A stretch of 64,000 nt of DNA from Diploscapter coronatus (GCA_964036155.1 OZ038423.1:61085249-61149248); one strand, 5' to 3'; positions 9,923 through 22,773 are shown, numbered from the stretch's first letter. Program-made: numbers and translations. Notes: a model not told the origin generated them from the letters alone.

Positions 9923-12900
9923 ATGGCGGTACAAAGGATACTAACGTTGGCCACAATAATCGGTCAGGAATTTAATTCGCCCTAAAAATTTCCTATTTTT
10001 AAATTTTAGCCGTAGCTGCTGCCGATGATAAATCCGGTGACGAAACGCCGCAATATTGGAGGGCGATTTTGGGAGATATTTGCCAATTGCCATCATTTCC
10101 TAGAGCTACAGGTACTCAAATTTTTTCATCTTAACTTTTAACGATGGCGAGACTTTGTCTTGAAATTTTTAATGAAGATTTTTTTTTTATATTTTGATGA
10201 AAATCAAATCAGCTTTTATTCAATGAAAATTTTTAAATTTCTAATTTTCAGGTGACCCCAACCGATACGTAGAATGCGTTCGACAGAGTAGTTTTTCTGC
10301 TGATAGGTAAGCATTTCTAAAAGCTAAACAAAAATCATTTTCACTTCTAATTTTCTTCCTTCGATTTGCTAATTTGCCGGTTTAAAACTGATTTCCGGTC
10401 GATTTTTGGACGATTCTGTTTCTTTTTGTCTCTCATAAAATTATGAAACAAACGAATTCTCATTGGAAATTAGCTCATTTATGAGGAGATCGTTAGGAAT
10501 TATTAAAGTTAGAAAGAAGCAGACGAATTGAAAAATAATATGAAAAATAGAGAGAAAAAGATAGAGAAGGGAGAAATAGTATGATAAAGTGATAAGGAAA
10601 ATATAGAGAATGATAAGAAAGCGATAATTGATAAGAGAGATAGAGAAAGAGATGATGAAAGAATACCTCTCTTCCCTTCTTTCTCGATATTTGCAGAGTC
10701 GCGCGTTCCTGCATGGCTGCATGAGCCGGTGCGAGAAAAAATACTCTTTCGCGAGAAATGAAACAATGACCATCGCGAGAATGATATCAGTGATAAGAAT
10801 CTGAAGGGGGTTCCATGAGATTGGAAAATCGATAATTTCAATTCGGAGATCCAAATATATCTTGACTTGAGCTATTTCTGATCCAAAACTGAAGACTCGA
10901 AAATTTTTATCCTGAGACTTTGAATTATTTTTATTTTTTTCAAGTGATTCAGAACAGATTTTCGAAAGTTATTGATTAGGAATTCAAAGATTTTCTCAAG
11001 GAATTTCTCAAATCGCTGCTTTTTCAAGAGCCAAAAAGGCACCCTATCATGTTCCCATACTCCCGTTCGTGCATGCAAACAATGCTCATACAGAGCAGAA
11101 ATCAAGCTTTGGAGCAAAAATCGATAGATTTCGAAATTTCAGGAAAGATCTCGGAATTTGGCTATTGAGGGAATGTCTTCCTGGATACGAATTCGTAGCT
11201 TCAGGTACTTTCTTTTAGATTTATTGTGGTTAGAATTGCTGATAGGTGTGGATAAAGAAATCTGCATCTGTTAATAACTCAGATAGACATAATAAAAGTT
11301 TTAAAGCAATGCAATTGTGTTTAGCCCGACGATGTAAGACGATTAGATCAGTCAAGAGACAGCAGGAGCTCTGTGAATCGGCTAACGCCACTGATTATCA
11401 ATTCTGCCCAACGATTTCGACTTCCCAGGTAAAACTTCTGAGCATACTATAAAAATCGCTATATTTTCCCTAAAGCGGGTGGTAAATGCAGTGTTCCAAA
11501 GCTGCTCAAATTTCTTTCCACTCATGATACTTTACCCAAGTACTCTTCCATTGGTCTTCCTCTATTTACCTATTTACTCAGTCGATGTTCGCTTTTTCTG
11601 AAACTCTTCATTTACTCTCAACTTTTTTACCCTTTCCTCCATCACATCCTGTAACTTTCTGTTACTTTTTGAATTTCAAGTTCGTTCGTTTGCTTTTCAC
11701 CTAACTATTCTCTAACTATATGACTTGACAGCTTAGTTGCCCTCGTCTGTACTTTACGTCCCTAAGCTATCATCACTTTTTGCAATCAGACCGGACTGTG
11801 CCCTTAATGCCAACAGAGTTGCTTAGTCAGTAGTGCAGAAGCATAGGGGCTTGCTGCAAGGGGATCGGCACGCGGGAGTAGTTTGAGGGGGGCAAAAACG
11901 AGCACACCTAACGAGCAAATCAAGGGAATTATCACGCACTTCATCACGTACATCAGCCGGAACTATGATGTCAAAAAAGTTGCTCTTACGAACGATTGCT
12001 CGGGAAATAGATGAGCAAGCATCGTGCTTACTCATGGATTAGGAACACTTGGGCTCTTGGCATGATTGATACTTCTCAAGTTGTGTTATTTCTTGCTCAA
12101 GAGGTTGAAGTCAAATCCTGTTCTGTGATGCCCGAGGATCCATGAATGACTGGGAGCGCTCCCAGTATGAGCTACCTCTAAAATTTGAGAGTGAGGCTCA
12201 CACCGAGAAAGCTCCTAGTCGTTGATGGGTCCAGTCACGAATTTTTAACATCCATCGTTGGTGAAAACAGACTAAAATCTAAATTTTCAGAAAAAAACTA
12301 AAAATTAGAATTCAATGAATAATTGATGAATGCGCACGATTGTTGTAGGTTTTCAGCACACTATTGAAACTTTGCTAACTCTGCGCGATTATACGACACC
12401 TCTCTCGCAACTTTCTTGATAGAAATGATCTGTTGCTTCACAAAATAGAAGAAATGAGTGGAGAAAAGTTTTAGTACTAAGCAAGTTTTACGACAAATTG
12501 TGGCATTTGTTTCTTGTTTGCTGAAATTTCAATTCTTTGCGACTTTTCTGCAACTTTTGATTTTAGTCTATTTTCGCCGGAGATGGATGATACTGTTTGG
12601 TGATTTTAGACATACACTTGAGGACGATAGCATAGTTCTTCAGTGAATTCGTCCAAATTAATTTGACTCAATTTCAGTTCCTGGTCGAAGAAATCCGTGA
12701 AGCCCCGCGACAATGCTCTTGCCCGAACGGAGAGAACAACTGCGTCTGCCCGTCGCCAGAAATCCTCGAGCCCACCGTCGTGCAATTCAACTCTGAGAAA
12801 GTCCGAAGGGCACCGCAGGTGGGGTGAATTTCAATGGCAGCGATTTTTGACTTCTCTTTGAGTTGAATGCATTGAAAACTCTTTAATTGTGTCTATTTGA

Positions 12901-14789
12901 TATTTGATCGTTTCTGGAGCTAGGTCTTGTCGAAATCGTTTCATTTCAACCGACGAGAAGGAAAACATGCGCGCACTTGCTCTCTCAAAAGAGTAGTATG
13001 ATGAGGCGAACGAATTGCAGAAGATCCAATTCTCCCAGTACCCGAGCTGCCCATGCCCTCAGAAACAGCCACAATGTACATGTGTCACTCAGAACGCTAT
13101 GAACGAGCAGGTAGAGGAGTCATGATCAATGAGTTCTTCAATACATGAACATTTGAGGTTCTCGCTTCCACCCAATGCTGTCCTCAACAGCAACCAGCTC
13201 CATCAAACCCGTGCCAATGCCAGCAACCGCCTGCGGTTAGAGATTACTGATTTAGCAAATCTTCGAAGGGGGAACCTGAATGCGTTTGCTTTTAAGCCCT
13301 CTGATCTAATGAATTCTTGATAAAACTTAAGAAAACCATCCTAGTTTCCGTAGAATAGCCAAGTTCGCCAATTATCGTGCATCCAACCTCGTTTTCTGCA
13401 GTCGCATTGATGTGATCATCTGGTTTCAGAATAATAATTGTCAAACGACCACCACCCAGCAGCAGTATTGTCCTCAGCAACAGCAGCCGGTCATTCAGCC
13501 TCAGCCATGCCCACTTGGTAGCTCCCTACAACCATCTAAACTCCCTATCCTATCAATTTCAGTCCAAGGAGGCGTCCAGAACGCCCAATACCAAGGAATC
13601 TGCTCCTGGATGATCGATCCTTTGGCCACTGACCCACAGTCGTGTACTCACTACCTCCAGTGCCAACCAGCCCCGAACAATCTGTTCTGCGGTCGATGGC
13701 AGAGAATGCCTTGTGCTCCGGCTACTGTCTTCGACGTTAGTTCTCAGGTAAGTTAGTTCTGATTTTATGGGTGTCTATTTTTGATTACTTTACCAACTGG
13801 AAAATTCGAATATAAAATTACAGTTGATGATGTTCATAGTATTAGTAAAATATTCTTGAAATGTATTTTCATTTCAATTTAGATGAGATTGATGTAAAAT
13901 TGGAAGTTGATTGCTTGAATAGTTCGAATTGAATTCATGCAGAACAAAAAAGCACCAAACTAATCGCAGGTTTGCGTCTGGGACACGAACGGTCAGCCAG
14001 GAAGCTTGCCAACACCGGCTCCATACGTCTCCACACAAGCACCTCAGAACAGCCAATGCTCTTGCACTGGAGGCGTACAAATCGGTTCTTGCAATCAAAA
14101 CTACCAGTGCCCGGGTCAATCCGTCTGCCAGGTCGGACAACAGAATGGATCACAGGTGAGACAGCTTTCCGCTTACCTAAATCAATCATTTCTCTAACCT
14201 ATTTTCTCACTAGATAAGTAACTTTCGTAAATATATATATATGGTTTTGAACTTTTACAAATAGTTTATCATCTGAAGACCTTCTCCGAAACTAAAGATT
14301 CATTTCAAGCTTAGGAAATCAATAAGATTCTCATTTCGCGCTTATCGCTATTTTCTTCCTCGACGTTCTTCCTTTGAATTCCGGTCCGCAGCGTACAAAT
14401 AAAGGCTGCCCACCTGGGTGCGCGAACTTTCCTTTCTCTATTTCAATTCAATTCAGCCCGCTATTTGAGTGAACACTGTTTTTTGGCGATCGAATTTCCT
14501 TATAAAGGCTATTTTCTTGTACAAAATAGTCCTGAATGGCAAGTTACGTAGTCGAAATACAACTCCTTGAAAATATGCAGAGCTTCAAATATTTGCCATT
14601 GGGGGAAAATTCTTGACTAGAAAAAAACACTCAATTATTCTGAAATATATATAAAAAAAAAACTAAATTTCCTGGAATTTTTATTTAATATCCCTTAAAA
14701 TTTATTGAACTGTTATTAAAAATATAAATTGTCTAAATTTTCAGTGTATGGTATGCTGCTACTTCCGAAAGAAGGCCAAGAAGCTTTAG
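9923..14789 (+). CDS. Secreted Cys/Gln-rich protein with two chitin-binding (CBM14)-like domains
   Basis: Twelve exons: 9923-9962, 10010-10111, 10252-10306, 11143-11204, 11307-11428, 12678-12818, 13021-13110, 13158-13235, 13430-13517, 13563-13747, 13970-14155 and 14745-14789; all phases agree, giving 397 residues. The N-terminus MAVQRILTLATIIAVAAADD is a signal peptide. A first CBM14-like cysteine set spans about residues 40-100 (ICQLP...DPNRYVEC...RECLPGYEF...LCLARRC). A Cys/Gln/Pro-rich middle follows, then a clearer CBM14 domain (GICSWMIDP...CTHYLQC...CGRWQRMPC...VFD...CVWD). The tail is rich in paired cysteines (CQVGQQ...CMVCCYF). It probably binds chitin in cuticle, eggshell or pharyngeal lining; that role is inferred. 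Exon 5 uses an unusual acceptor, TTTTAAAG. An ATTTCAG at 9906-9912 could accept a spliced leader. Confidence 0.82.
10490..10690. repeat. Purine-rich tract in an intron
   Basis: A run of GAGA/GATAAG-like sequence within the intron 10307-11142 of the chitin-binding gene. It contains GAGAAATAGTATG at 10571-10583, identical to 13-mers at 52379 and 61314. Long open frames on the minus strand here are products of the base bias. Confidence 0.6.
11430..12677. other. Large intron of the chitin-binding gene with foreign-looking DNA
   Basis: This 1.25-kb intron far exceeds the other introns of the gene. About 11760-12250 is GC-richer and unlike the flanks. It has no coding frame that fits and no clear terminal repeats. 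It contains TTGCTGCAAGGGGATCGGCACGC near 11848, which resembles TTGCTTCAAGGGGAAGGCACGC near 16009. It may be a decayed mobile element. Confidence 0.4.
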
Positions 14790-16763
14790 ATCGTGTCATA
14801 ATTATGATTATTCCAAGTGATTAGTAATTGTTAAAACCATGCCGAAATTTTGCAAAGTTTTCCTTCTAACTCCGTCCCTCCAGTCTCAGATACAATTGGT
14901 GATGATCTTCTTGACCCAGTGCCTTATTCGATATGTGTTAGAAGCTCCAAAGCTGGTCATTCAAGCAATCTTTAGATAACTAGGGTAATTATCCCTGGAC
15001 CTTAATTAGTATTGAATTTAACTACCCTAATTGTCTCGTAATTATGATGATTTTATGACGCTTGAATGATCAACAAAGGTAGTTTATCGTGTATTGTCCA
15101 TTTTGCCAATTATTCGCATGTCTACTTGTCTGTATATACGACGATCTATTTAGTATATATTACAATGACGCAACACACTCCGATTTTCTCAGTCCGTCTT
15201 TGGCGAAAATTACGTCCCGATTTTATTTAATTAATGATAATAATTATGTCTATTTGAGCGCAGAAAGTGCTTGAGGATGAAATAAAAGCTGGAAATCTTA
15301 TTTAGTTGAAAATTATTGACTGTCTTGTATGAAGAGAATGGCGTTGTCATGGTAACCCAACATAAGCATGCGTTTGGTTCACTAAAACAATATTGAACCG
15401 GTCTATTAAACCTTAAATTTTATATTCTTGATTTTATGACACTATTTAGCTTTTATCATATCTGAAAAATGATCTACACCAAAATTCACCTATTCTTGAA
15501 TTTTTTATTCGAGATCAAAAAGTGACTAGCAAATAGAATAGTATCAACTCTGTGTTCTTCGGCGGACTAACTATTCCACTTCCCTTCCAGCTCTTTCCGG
15601 CAATGACAACCCACTTCAATTGGAGTATCTCGCGAAAATCATTTCTTTGTTTCTTATTCTTTTTCATTTATATTGCACTCTCTATCATTTTTCTATTCTT
15701 TCGTCATTGTTCTCTAACTTCCATGATATTGTATCCTTCTTACTTACATTATCCTCTTTTTCTGCTTTCTCTTCCTCTGGTATTCTCCACGGTCTCTCTC
15801 ACTTTCTTTAGCTTCTCTTTAGCCTCTTCACTTTTTGTACTCTCTAACCAGGGTAACATGGTGAGAACTGGTCAGTGGCTCTTTGCTGCCTTGCTTCTTC
15901 AGGCCGTCCTGTTGTGGCTCTTTTCCTTCTTTCTCTTTTCTCTTCTCTTCATCCCTTTCTTCACGCAATAATCCTCGCCTTGCACTTCACAGGCTAAGTG
16001 ATTGCATTGCTTCAAGGGGAAGGCACGCAAAAACACAGGAATGCGGGAAGGGGATAAAAATTATCGAGGGAGATTTGTGGGTTTGGATTTAGATCAAGCA
16101 GACATGGTCTGATCAGACAGGCCAGATGAGATTGAAATTAAAAATCGGAAAAAAGACGACGACAACTTTCAAATGATAAGAGAAAGAGGTGATTTTTGAT
16201 TTGAGTGTGACTTGATTCGTAAGAATTGAACGCTAACGTGCTTCTGGAGAAGTTTAGATTAAAAAGCGAGAAAATCAAGGGGTATAAAGTTTTATAGGGT
16301 TCCATCGCGTAGAAAATTTTGAAGCTATGAAGAGCAGTAAATTTCAAGATTTTCAGAGGTTGATCTCCACCAATTTATGATGCTATTTCACTAACCTAGC
16401 AGAAGATCATGCGGCCTAACTTGAGTTGGATCGATAAAATAACTGAAGAAGGATCAGAATATGGGTAGGTACAGTTCAATTTCCTCAAGGAATCTTTTAT
16501 TTTGCCACACATCTGGTGAAATAGAAGCTGTAATCTATAGGTTTTTGTTCTGAAGAAAAAGGTAGCCGTCTAACTTTGCTGCAAAAATCGAAGAAAAGTC
16601 GATGAAAATGGTTTATTGACGAAAAAGTACATTTTTGTCTCTTCAGCTGCCTTTTTTAAGTGGGTCATGTTTTGGGTTTTTTTAATTATCACAAAAATGT
16701 TGTAGTCCGCAGTTCGTCGATCTTGTATTGCATCTAGTTGAGTGTACTAGTTGGTTCTACGAT
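14790..16763. other. Intergenic region
   Basis: No gene recognised. About 15590-15850 is a pyrimidine-rich tract. The sequence near 16009 resembles one in the intron at 11848. Open frames here are low-complexity and lack family features. Confidence 0.5.
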
Positions 16764-17482
16764 TTATTTTCCGAATCTGAAATTTGGGATTGTGATTTCT
16801 TAATTTTCTCGAAATCTTACCTCAGGAAGTTAGGCTTTCTGACTTCGCGGTCGAATTCGGATGATCTGCCGAACCTCAGGAAATTGGGTGAATCTGATCG
16901 CTTTCCGAATCTAAACAAATACCCAACTTAAAAAGTACAAAATTTAATCTCTACCGCAGGAAAATCGGGTCAGAGCCGGCCTTCTTGCCTAATCCTAAAA
17001 TTTTTCGTAATTTTTAAATGAAGAACAAAATTCTACCTGATCGGCCAAATCTGAGGAAATTCATTCGCTTTTTGTCCATTTGCTTAACGGCCTCGTCGGC
17101 ATCGCCGCTGCAGTCCTCGCCTGGAATTTTTTTTTTCCAAAAATTACAATTCAAGCTCTCTGGCCGCTGAGCAATCAAACCTAGATAGGAGGTGACTTCA
17201 TTCTGCTCCATGGGCGAGAGCATATGAAAGACGGTGCAGAAGTGTGACACGTCTTGCGACGAACAGCATTTGGCAGCTGCCTGTAATCATAACATCTTTG
17301 GAGTTATGACGAATTTGGTTTTAAAATGGTTACTCGTCGTGATCTACAATTTGATATCGAACCGTGATATTTTGGTTCATTTTTAGATGAGAAAAATAAA
17401 ATGGAAAATAAGCGAGAAATTAGAATACCTGTACAGCCAATCCCACTACGGCGAGAAGACCCACTTGAATGAGCAGAGTCAT
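16764..17482 (-). CDS. flp-1: FLP-1 FMRFamide-like neuropeptide precursor
   Basis: Six exons on the minus strand: 17482-17429, 17280-17181, 17120-17037, 16994-16955, 16910-16821 and 16776-16764; all phases agree, giving 126 residues. MTLLIQVGLLAVVGLAVQ is a signal peptide. The pro-region (CC...HFCTVFHMLSPMEQNEV...) closely follows remembered C. elegans FLP-1. Predicted amidated peptides, by dibasic or monobasic cleavage and C-terminal Gly: MNFLRF, AGSDPIFLRF, SDSPNFLRF and KPNFLRF (or the longer SSEFDREVRKPNFLRF). The C-terminal FDRE..RKPNFLRFGK is a hallmark of flp-1. C. elegans FLP-1 carries about eight copies, so the repeat array is contracted here. Intron 17121-17180 happens to stay open in frame, so a naive frame would read through it. 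FLP-1 is a secreted neuromodulator of locomotion and egg laying in C. elegans. Confidence 0.93.
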
Positions 17483-17765
17483 TACAAAAGTAATGCGCTG
17501 GCTGCGGCTGGCGCCTATATATGGCCCAAAAATGCTCGCTCCTTTAGAGCCTCAGAGAGTGATGGGTAGACGAGTCATAATCGAATTGCCCTTATTCACA
17601 CCATTCGAGCCATTCAACCACATATGGGCCCCGATATTTTGTTGGACTCGATTTTTTCTCGAACAATTCTGCTGAGAAATGTCGTAGAAAATAGTGAATA
17701 GCGATAATTGGTTTAAACGAATTCCGGAAAGATATTTCCATTCATATCAAGGGTGTGTGCTGAAA
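17483..17765. promoter_or_regulatory. Shared divergent promoter between flp-1 and daf-10
   Basis: The two start codons are 283 bp apart and point away from each other, so this interval must hold at least the proximal control elements of both. daf-10-type cilia genes are expected to carry an X-box (RFX/DAF-19 site). I looked for RYYNYY-N1-3-RRNRAC on both strands and saw no convincing match. A palindromic GTTTAAAC lies near 17711-17718; its role is unknown. Confidence 0.6.
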
Positions 17766-20700
17766 ATGAGTTGGATATCTACGAAATTCGTCGAGTGAAA
17801 TTATGATGATCGGCTATGTCGTCATCGAGAGTTATTCTGGGAGGGGTATGATGCAGAAATTAGATCTGATTTGAAGATAGTAAACATGATGTAAGGAGAA
17901 CTAACGAATTTAAACAAAAAATCTACATCTTCTTAATATAGAAATTGGCCTTCAGATGCTGTATCTACGACTTGGCTTATAAACCCGACGGATCAGAACT
18001 TCTCGTTGCAGCAGACAACAAAGTGGTCATCTATGATGGAGTAGACGGACAATTACTACAATCACTCAAAGGTCAACTTCATGATCAAGAAAAATTGAAC
18101 CTGAAATCTTAGGTCACAAAGACCTCGTCTACACGGTAGCTTGGTCGCATGACGGTGAGACTTTCGCTTCAGGATCGGCAGACAAATCAGTCATTCTTTG
18201 GACTGAACAGCATGAAGGGACTTTGAAATATTCGTAGGATTTTTGTTCAAAATTCTTTTCAAACTGGTATTTCCAGCCATAACGATGCCATTCAATGCGT
18301 AGCATTTTCACCAGTAGCGACGATGCTTTTGAGCTGTTCTATCACGGACTTTGGCATATGGACGAACAGCGATAAGAATGTTGTAAAGCAGAAGGTAGAC
18401 TTATAGATCTTCCAATCGAGAAAAGTATCTTATAATTCTATAATAAGTTGAAAAAGGGCACTGGGAACACCTAAATCCATCATCGAACTGTCGTGGGCTT
18501 TTTATAAAGCTAAAATATTGGTCCATTCAAATTCCAGACAACTAGCCGATGTTGCTGTTGCGCTTGGACGAATGACGGTCAAATGTTTGCAATCGGATTT
18601 GCCGATGGAACAGTCCACATACGGAAAATTACCAATATCGTAATTCTTCCTCAGAAAATCGTAAGAAATCGTCAGTTCCAGAACGACGAGCCTCACGTGC
18701 GAATTGAAAGAGGCTCTGAGCCAGTGTGGGCCTTGTCATTCAGCATCACTCATATACCTTCTGACATGGCCTACAAGAATTCTGTGGAAGAAAGCATACC
18801 GGAGATTTTGACGGTTTCGGACTGGAATAAGACTTTGGCCTTTTACGATACTAATGGAGCAAAGGTAAGCGCGAATTTCCCTATTATTTTCAATGGTGTC
18901 AAAATTCAGCTCATCACCAAAGACAAACACCTAAATTATACTCCGAATTGCATGAAGTACTTCAACAATGGGCAATTTCTGGTGATCGGGGGCACCAATA
19001 AACAGCTCAATTTGTACACCAGATATGGTAATTCACCAAGACCGTTTATAGAACTCGACGATTAAAATTAGGCCTACCACTCGGCACAATCTGCCAAATG
19101 GATACGTGGGTTTGGTCGGTGGCTGCGAAACCGAATTCCACAATCGTCGTAGTCGGATGCGTCGATGGGACGATTGCCTGTTATACGCTGATGTTCTCGA
19201 CAGTGCATGGACTGCATCAGGAGAGATATGCGTTCAGGTAAGTAGGGAATATTCTAAACGTTGTTCTAACCAGGGATGTACGGACCTGGATCCCAATTTT
19301 TACGGACCGCATACATCCCTGGTTCTAGCCAACCATTTTTCTCTAAAAAAAACCACTTCAGAGATAACATGACCGAAGTTATCGTTCAACATCTGAGCAA
19401 GCACACGATGGCTAGAATTCGATGCAATGATCTAGTCAAGAAAGTGGCTGTTTTCGGGGAAAAATTGGCAGTAAGTCAGATTTTTAATATTTTTAAGAAA
19501 AATTCTTAGGTCCAACTGTCCGACAAACTCCATATCTACAGACAAGTTTCTGGGGAAAACGACAATGAGCAACTTGAATACAAATTGGTAGAGAAGATCA
19601 ACAAGGCCTTTGATTGCTCTCTACTGGTAAGTCGAAAATGGATTTTCAAGAGAAAATTGAAAAAAAAAACTAGGTGGTCTGCCATCATCACATCATCTTA
19701 TGCCACGAGCAAAATTTACAATGCTACGACCAGAAAGGAATCAAGCAGCGGGAATGGGTACTGCAGTCGAACATTCGGTACATCAAGGTAAATTTCATTC
19801 TTCCCTTCAGGATAATATCGTTTAAAATAGGTTATCGGAGGTCCACCCGGCAAAGAAACCATTCTAGTCGGGTTGAAAGCTGGTCAAGTCTGCAAAATAT
19901 TCGTGGATAATCCATTTCCCTTACAATTGATTCAATTGAAATCGGCGGTTAGATGCATCGACATTAATTTCTCTAGGTAAGCAGTTTTCATTTAAAAATC
20001 GAAATTCATATCTTTAGAACCCGAATTGCCGTGGTCGATGAAGAAAATCTGTGCCAAGTCTATGATGCTCGAAGCAAGGAATGCCTATTTCAGGTAGAGT
20101 GAGATTATGTGACTGTGTGTGTTGAAGAATGCCATTTCAGGAGCCCAACTGCAACAGTGTCGCGTTCAACAATGATAACGAAGATGTGATTTGCTACTCG
20201 GGAGGTACGACTCTAACGATAAAAGCGTCTACCTTCCCGGGTCATCAGCAGAGAATGATGGTATTCGAAATCATCAAAAAGACCTCATTTTGAAGGATTT
20301 AGGGTTTCGTCGTTGGGTTTTCTGGCAACAAGGTCTTCTGCCTTCATCTCTATCACATGTCCGCTGTCGAAGTGCCATTTACCGCTCAACTCTACCAATA
20401 CATGGAGCACAAGTTGTTCAAGTATTTATTCTTTCGAAAATTAAACCAACTTAACTGTGAATGAATTTTTAGCGAAGCCTACCGAATAGCTTGCCTGGGA
20501 GTTACCGAGGATGAATGGCAAGCTTTGGCCACGGAGTCTCTGCAAAATCTAGAATTAGAAATAGCAGCTAAAGCTTTTGCAAGGCTGAAGGACTACAAAA
20601 TGCTCCACGTCATTCGTGAGATCAAGGTGTTTGAAATCGGAGGTTCTTTTTTCCATAAAAAAATTCAGGAAATGATCGAAGCCAAAGAACCTCAAGTCCT

Positions 20701-22773
20701 CATAAAAGCCCACATTTTGGCCTATGAAAATCGGTACAAGGAGGTGGCAACGCTTTACCGAGACCATGGGTACGAGAACAAAGCAATGGAACTGTTCACT
20801 GATTTGAGGATGTTCGATGAGGCTCAGGTAAGAAGTTATGAATTAAAAAGTCAGCATATCATGCAGATTCTTGTGCTAAGCAAGAAAAAACTTGAAACTT
20901 CCAGGAGATAATGTCTACCGCTACTGGCGAAACCCAGAAGATGCTGATGAGGAAGCGAGCTGACTGGGCGAAGAACTCGAATCAACCGAAGGTAGCCGCG
21001 GAAATGTTGATCGCATCTGGAGATTACGACAAAGCCGTGGATCTTATCGCGGATAACGATTGGATGGATCTGTTAGTAAAATTCGTTTTTTTAATCAATA
21101 GATGTGAAAAAGTCATTTTCAGAGCGATTAACGTCATGCGAAAGTTGGACCGAAGCGATTTGGACACTTTGAGAAAGTTGGCCGCCTATTTTATCCAGAA
21201 GAACGACTACAGTCTCGCCGCGAAGATCTACACTTCGATCAACGACATCAAGTCGATGGTAGACATGCACGTGAATGCGGGACATTGGACAGATGTAGCA
21301 AAGAGCAAAAACTGAATTGAATTAGCCAACCAAAAAGTTCAGGCCTTTGCATTGGCTGACCACTATCCGAAGTACGTCGAGGACGTCTATATTCCGTACG
21401 CTCGACACCTTGCCGAGCAAGACCGATTTGACGAGGCGCAAAAAGCCTACCACAAGGCTGGGCGTGATCAAGAGGCGCTGTGGGTGCTGGAGCAACTGAC
21501 CTCGAATGCGGTGAATGAGAAAAGATACACCGATGCGGGGTAAGTGCAATTGATCACTGCAAATTTGACTCGTCGCCATCTTTAGATACTACAACTGGAT
21601 GTTAGCGAATCAGTATATGGAACGAGCCCAGGATAAACCGGATTTGATCTCGAAATACCGCGAGTGCATTAAGTTAGCTGATATCTACTACGCTTACCAT
21701 CAAGTTTTCCTGTTCTGCGTAAGAATTTAGTTGGAGCTCAGTGGAAATGTGCATTTAGAATCAACCGTTCACATCGCTGAGCCTCGAAACACTACTGAAC
21801 ACGGCTAGATTTCTAGCATTCCAACCTAGTATTGGGTGCATCTCTCGAGTGTAAGAATAGTTCGGCAACTATAGGTAATTTCCAAATTTAGAATGGTCTA
21901 TTTTGCAATTGCTAGAATTGGAAGAGATCTTGGTGCATACAAACTGTGCAGAGACGCATTGGATAAGCTAACTCAGTTGAAGTACCTAAAGTTACTTTTA
22001 GTCAATGACAATCGGTAAATTCAGGGTTCCAGCCAGATTACAGAGATCTGTGGATATCATGACGATAACTATTCGAGCGAAACCATTCACCGATTCTGAA
22101 GAACTCTTGCCGATGTGTTATCGATGTGGCTTAAATAATCCAATGACAAGTGAATCGACCTGTGTTCACTGCAAAACTCCGTTCATATTCTGCTACAGCA
22201 CCTTCGGTATCCAAATTTCAATTTCTCGAAAAGATAAAAAAAAAAAAATTCAGATATTCTACCCTTGGTTGAATTCTACATATCCGACGACATTAGCAAG
22301 GAAGAAGCTTTAGAGTTGATCGATGCTGAGCCGCCATTGAGCGATTCGATTTTCAATCCGTTTCACGGAAAGGTAAAGGAAATCATTTTGAAGTTCAAAA
22401 ACCTATCCAAAGGGGTTGAGCAGACCACATCCATAAAATTCTGCAAATGTTTATTTCAAACTTTAGAAGAAAGAAGCTAAAGTTATTCTGGATAAGGACG
22501 GTTTGAGCCGGCTTGAAAGAGGTCATGTCGTCATTCTGGATCAGCCCTTAATGACACGATATCTCTTCAATGTGATGCCAACCATATCAATTGCCAAGTG
22601 TTCGACTTGCTTCAAGGTTAATTGGCTAATTAGCTCTAATTAATTGTGCTAACTAAATTAAGTTATTCTCCGCTGATGACTACGAAATGGCGGTCCTGCA
22701 AAAGAATCAGTGTCCGTATTGTCGAACGCCTCAAGCTCAGAGCAGCGATAGTCTCATGTTTGATGATGATTAA
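17766..22773 (+). CDS. daf-10: DAF-10 / IFT122, intraflagellar transport complex A subunit
   Basis: More than 20 exons run from ATG 17766 (exon 17766-17794, then 17956-18071, 18113-18233, 18277-18394, from 18538, and so on) to TAA 22771-22773; the protein is about 1,100 residues. IFT122 is part of IFT-A, which drives retrograde transport and membrane-protein entry in cilia of sensory neurons. The N-terminal half is WD40 repeats ([49 protein letters not shown]). Well conserved segments include [20 protein letters not shown] and [20 protein letters not shown], the latter in the C-terminal TPR-like part. Two zinc-binding pairs close the protein: CYRC...CVHC and CSTC...CPYC. Alignment with remembered human IFT122 is nearly collinear. 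Poly(A) signal AATAAA at 22797-22802. flp-1 lies directly upstream, as I recall for C. elegans. Confidence 0.95.
19266..19327. repeat. Palindromic repeat in a daf-10 intron
   Basis: TCTAACCAGGGATGTACGG (from 19266) pairs with CCGCATACATCCCTGGTTCTAG (ending 19327). About 18 of 20 bases pair around a loop containing GGATCCCAATTTTT. It fills much of a short intron and resembles a tiny fold-back element. Confidence 0.6.

Noticed and set aside
10441..10854. Overlapping hydrophobic frames on the minus strand
   Set aside because: Produced by a purine-rich tract inside an intron of the chitin-binding gene.
15552..15971. 139-codon Leu/Phe/Ser-rich open frame
   Set aside because: It lies on a pyrimidine tract, which yields hydrophobic-looking translations (TTT, CTC, TCT codons) without being coding.
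17014..17250. Single-exon secreted peptide model ending RILFFI
   Set aside because: It reads through a real 60-nt intron and past the donor at 17036. The spliced flp-1 model fits the known precursor much better.
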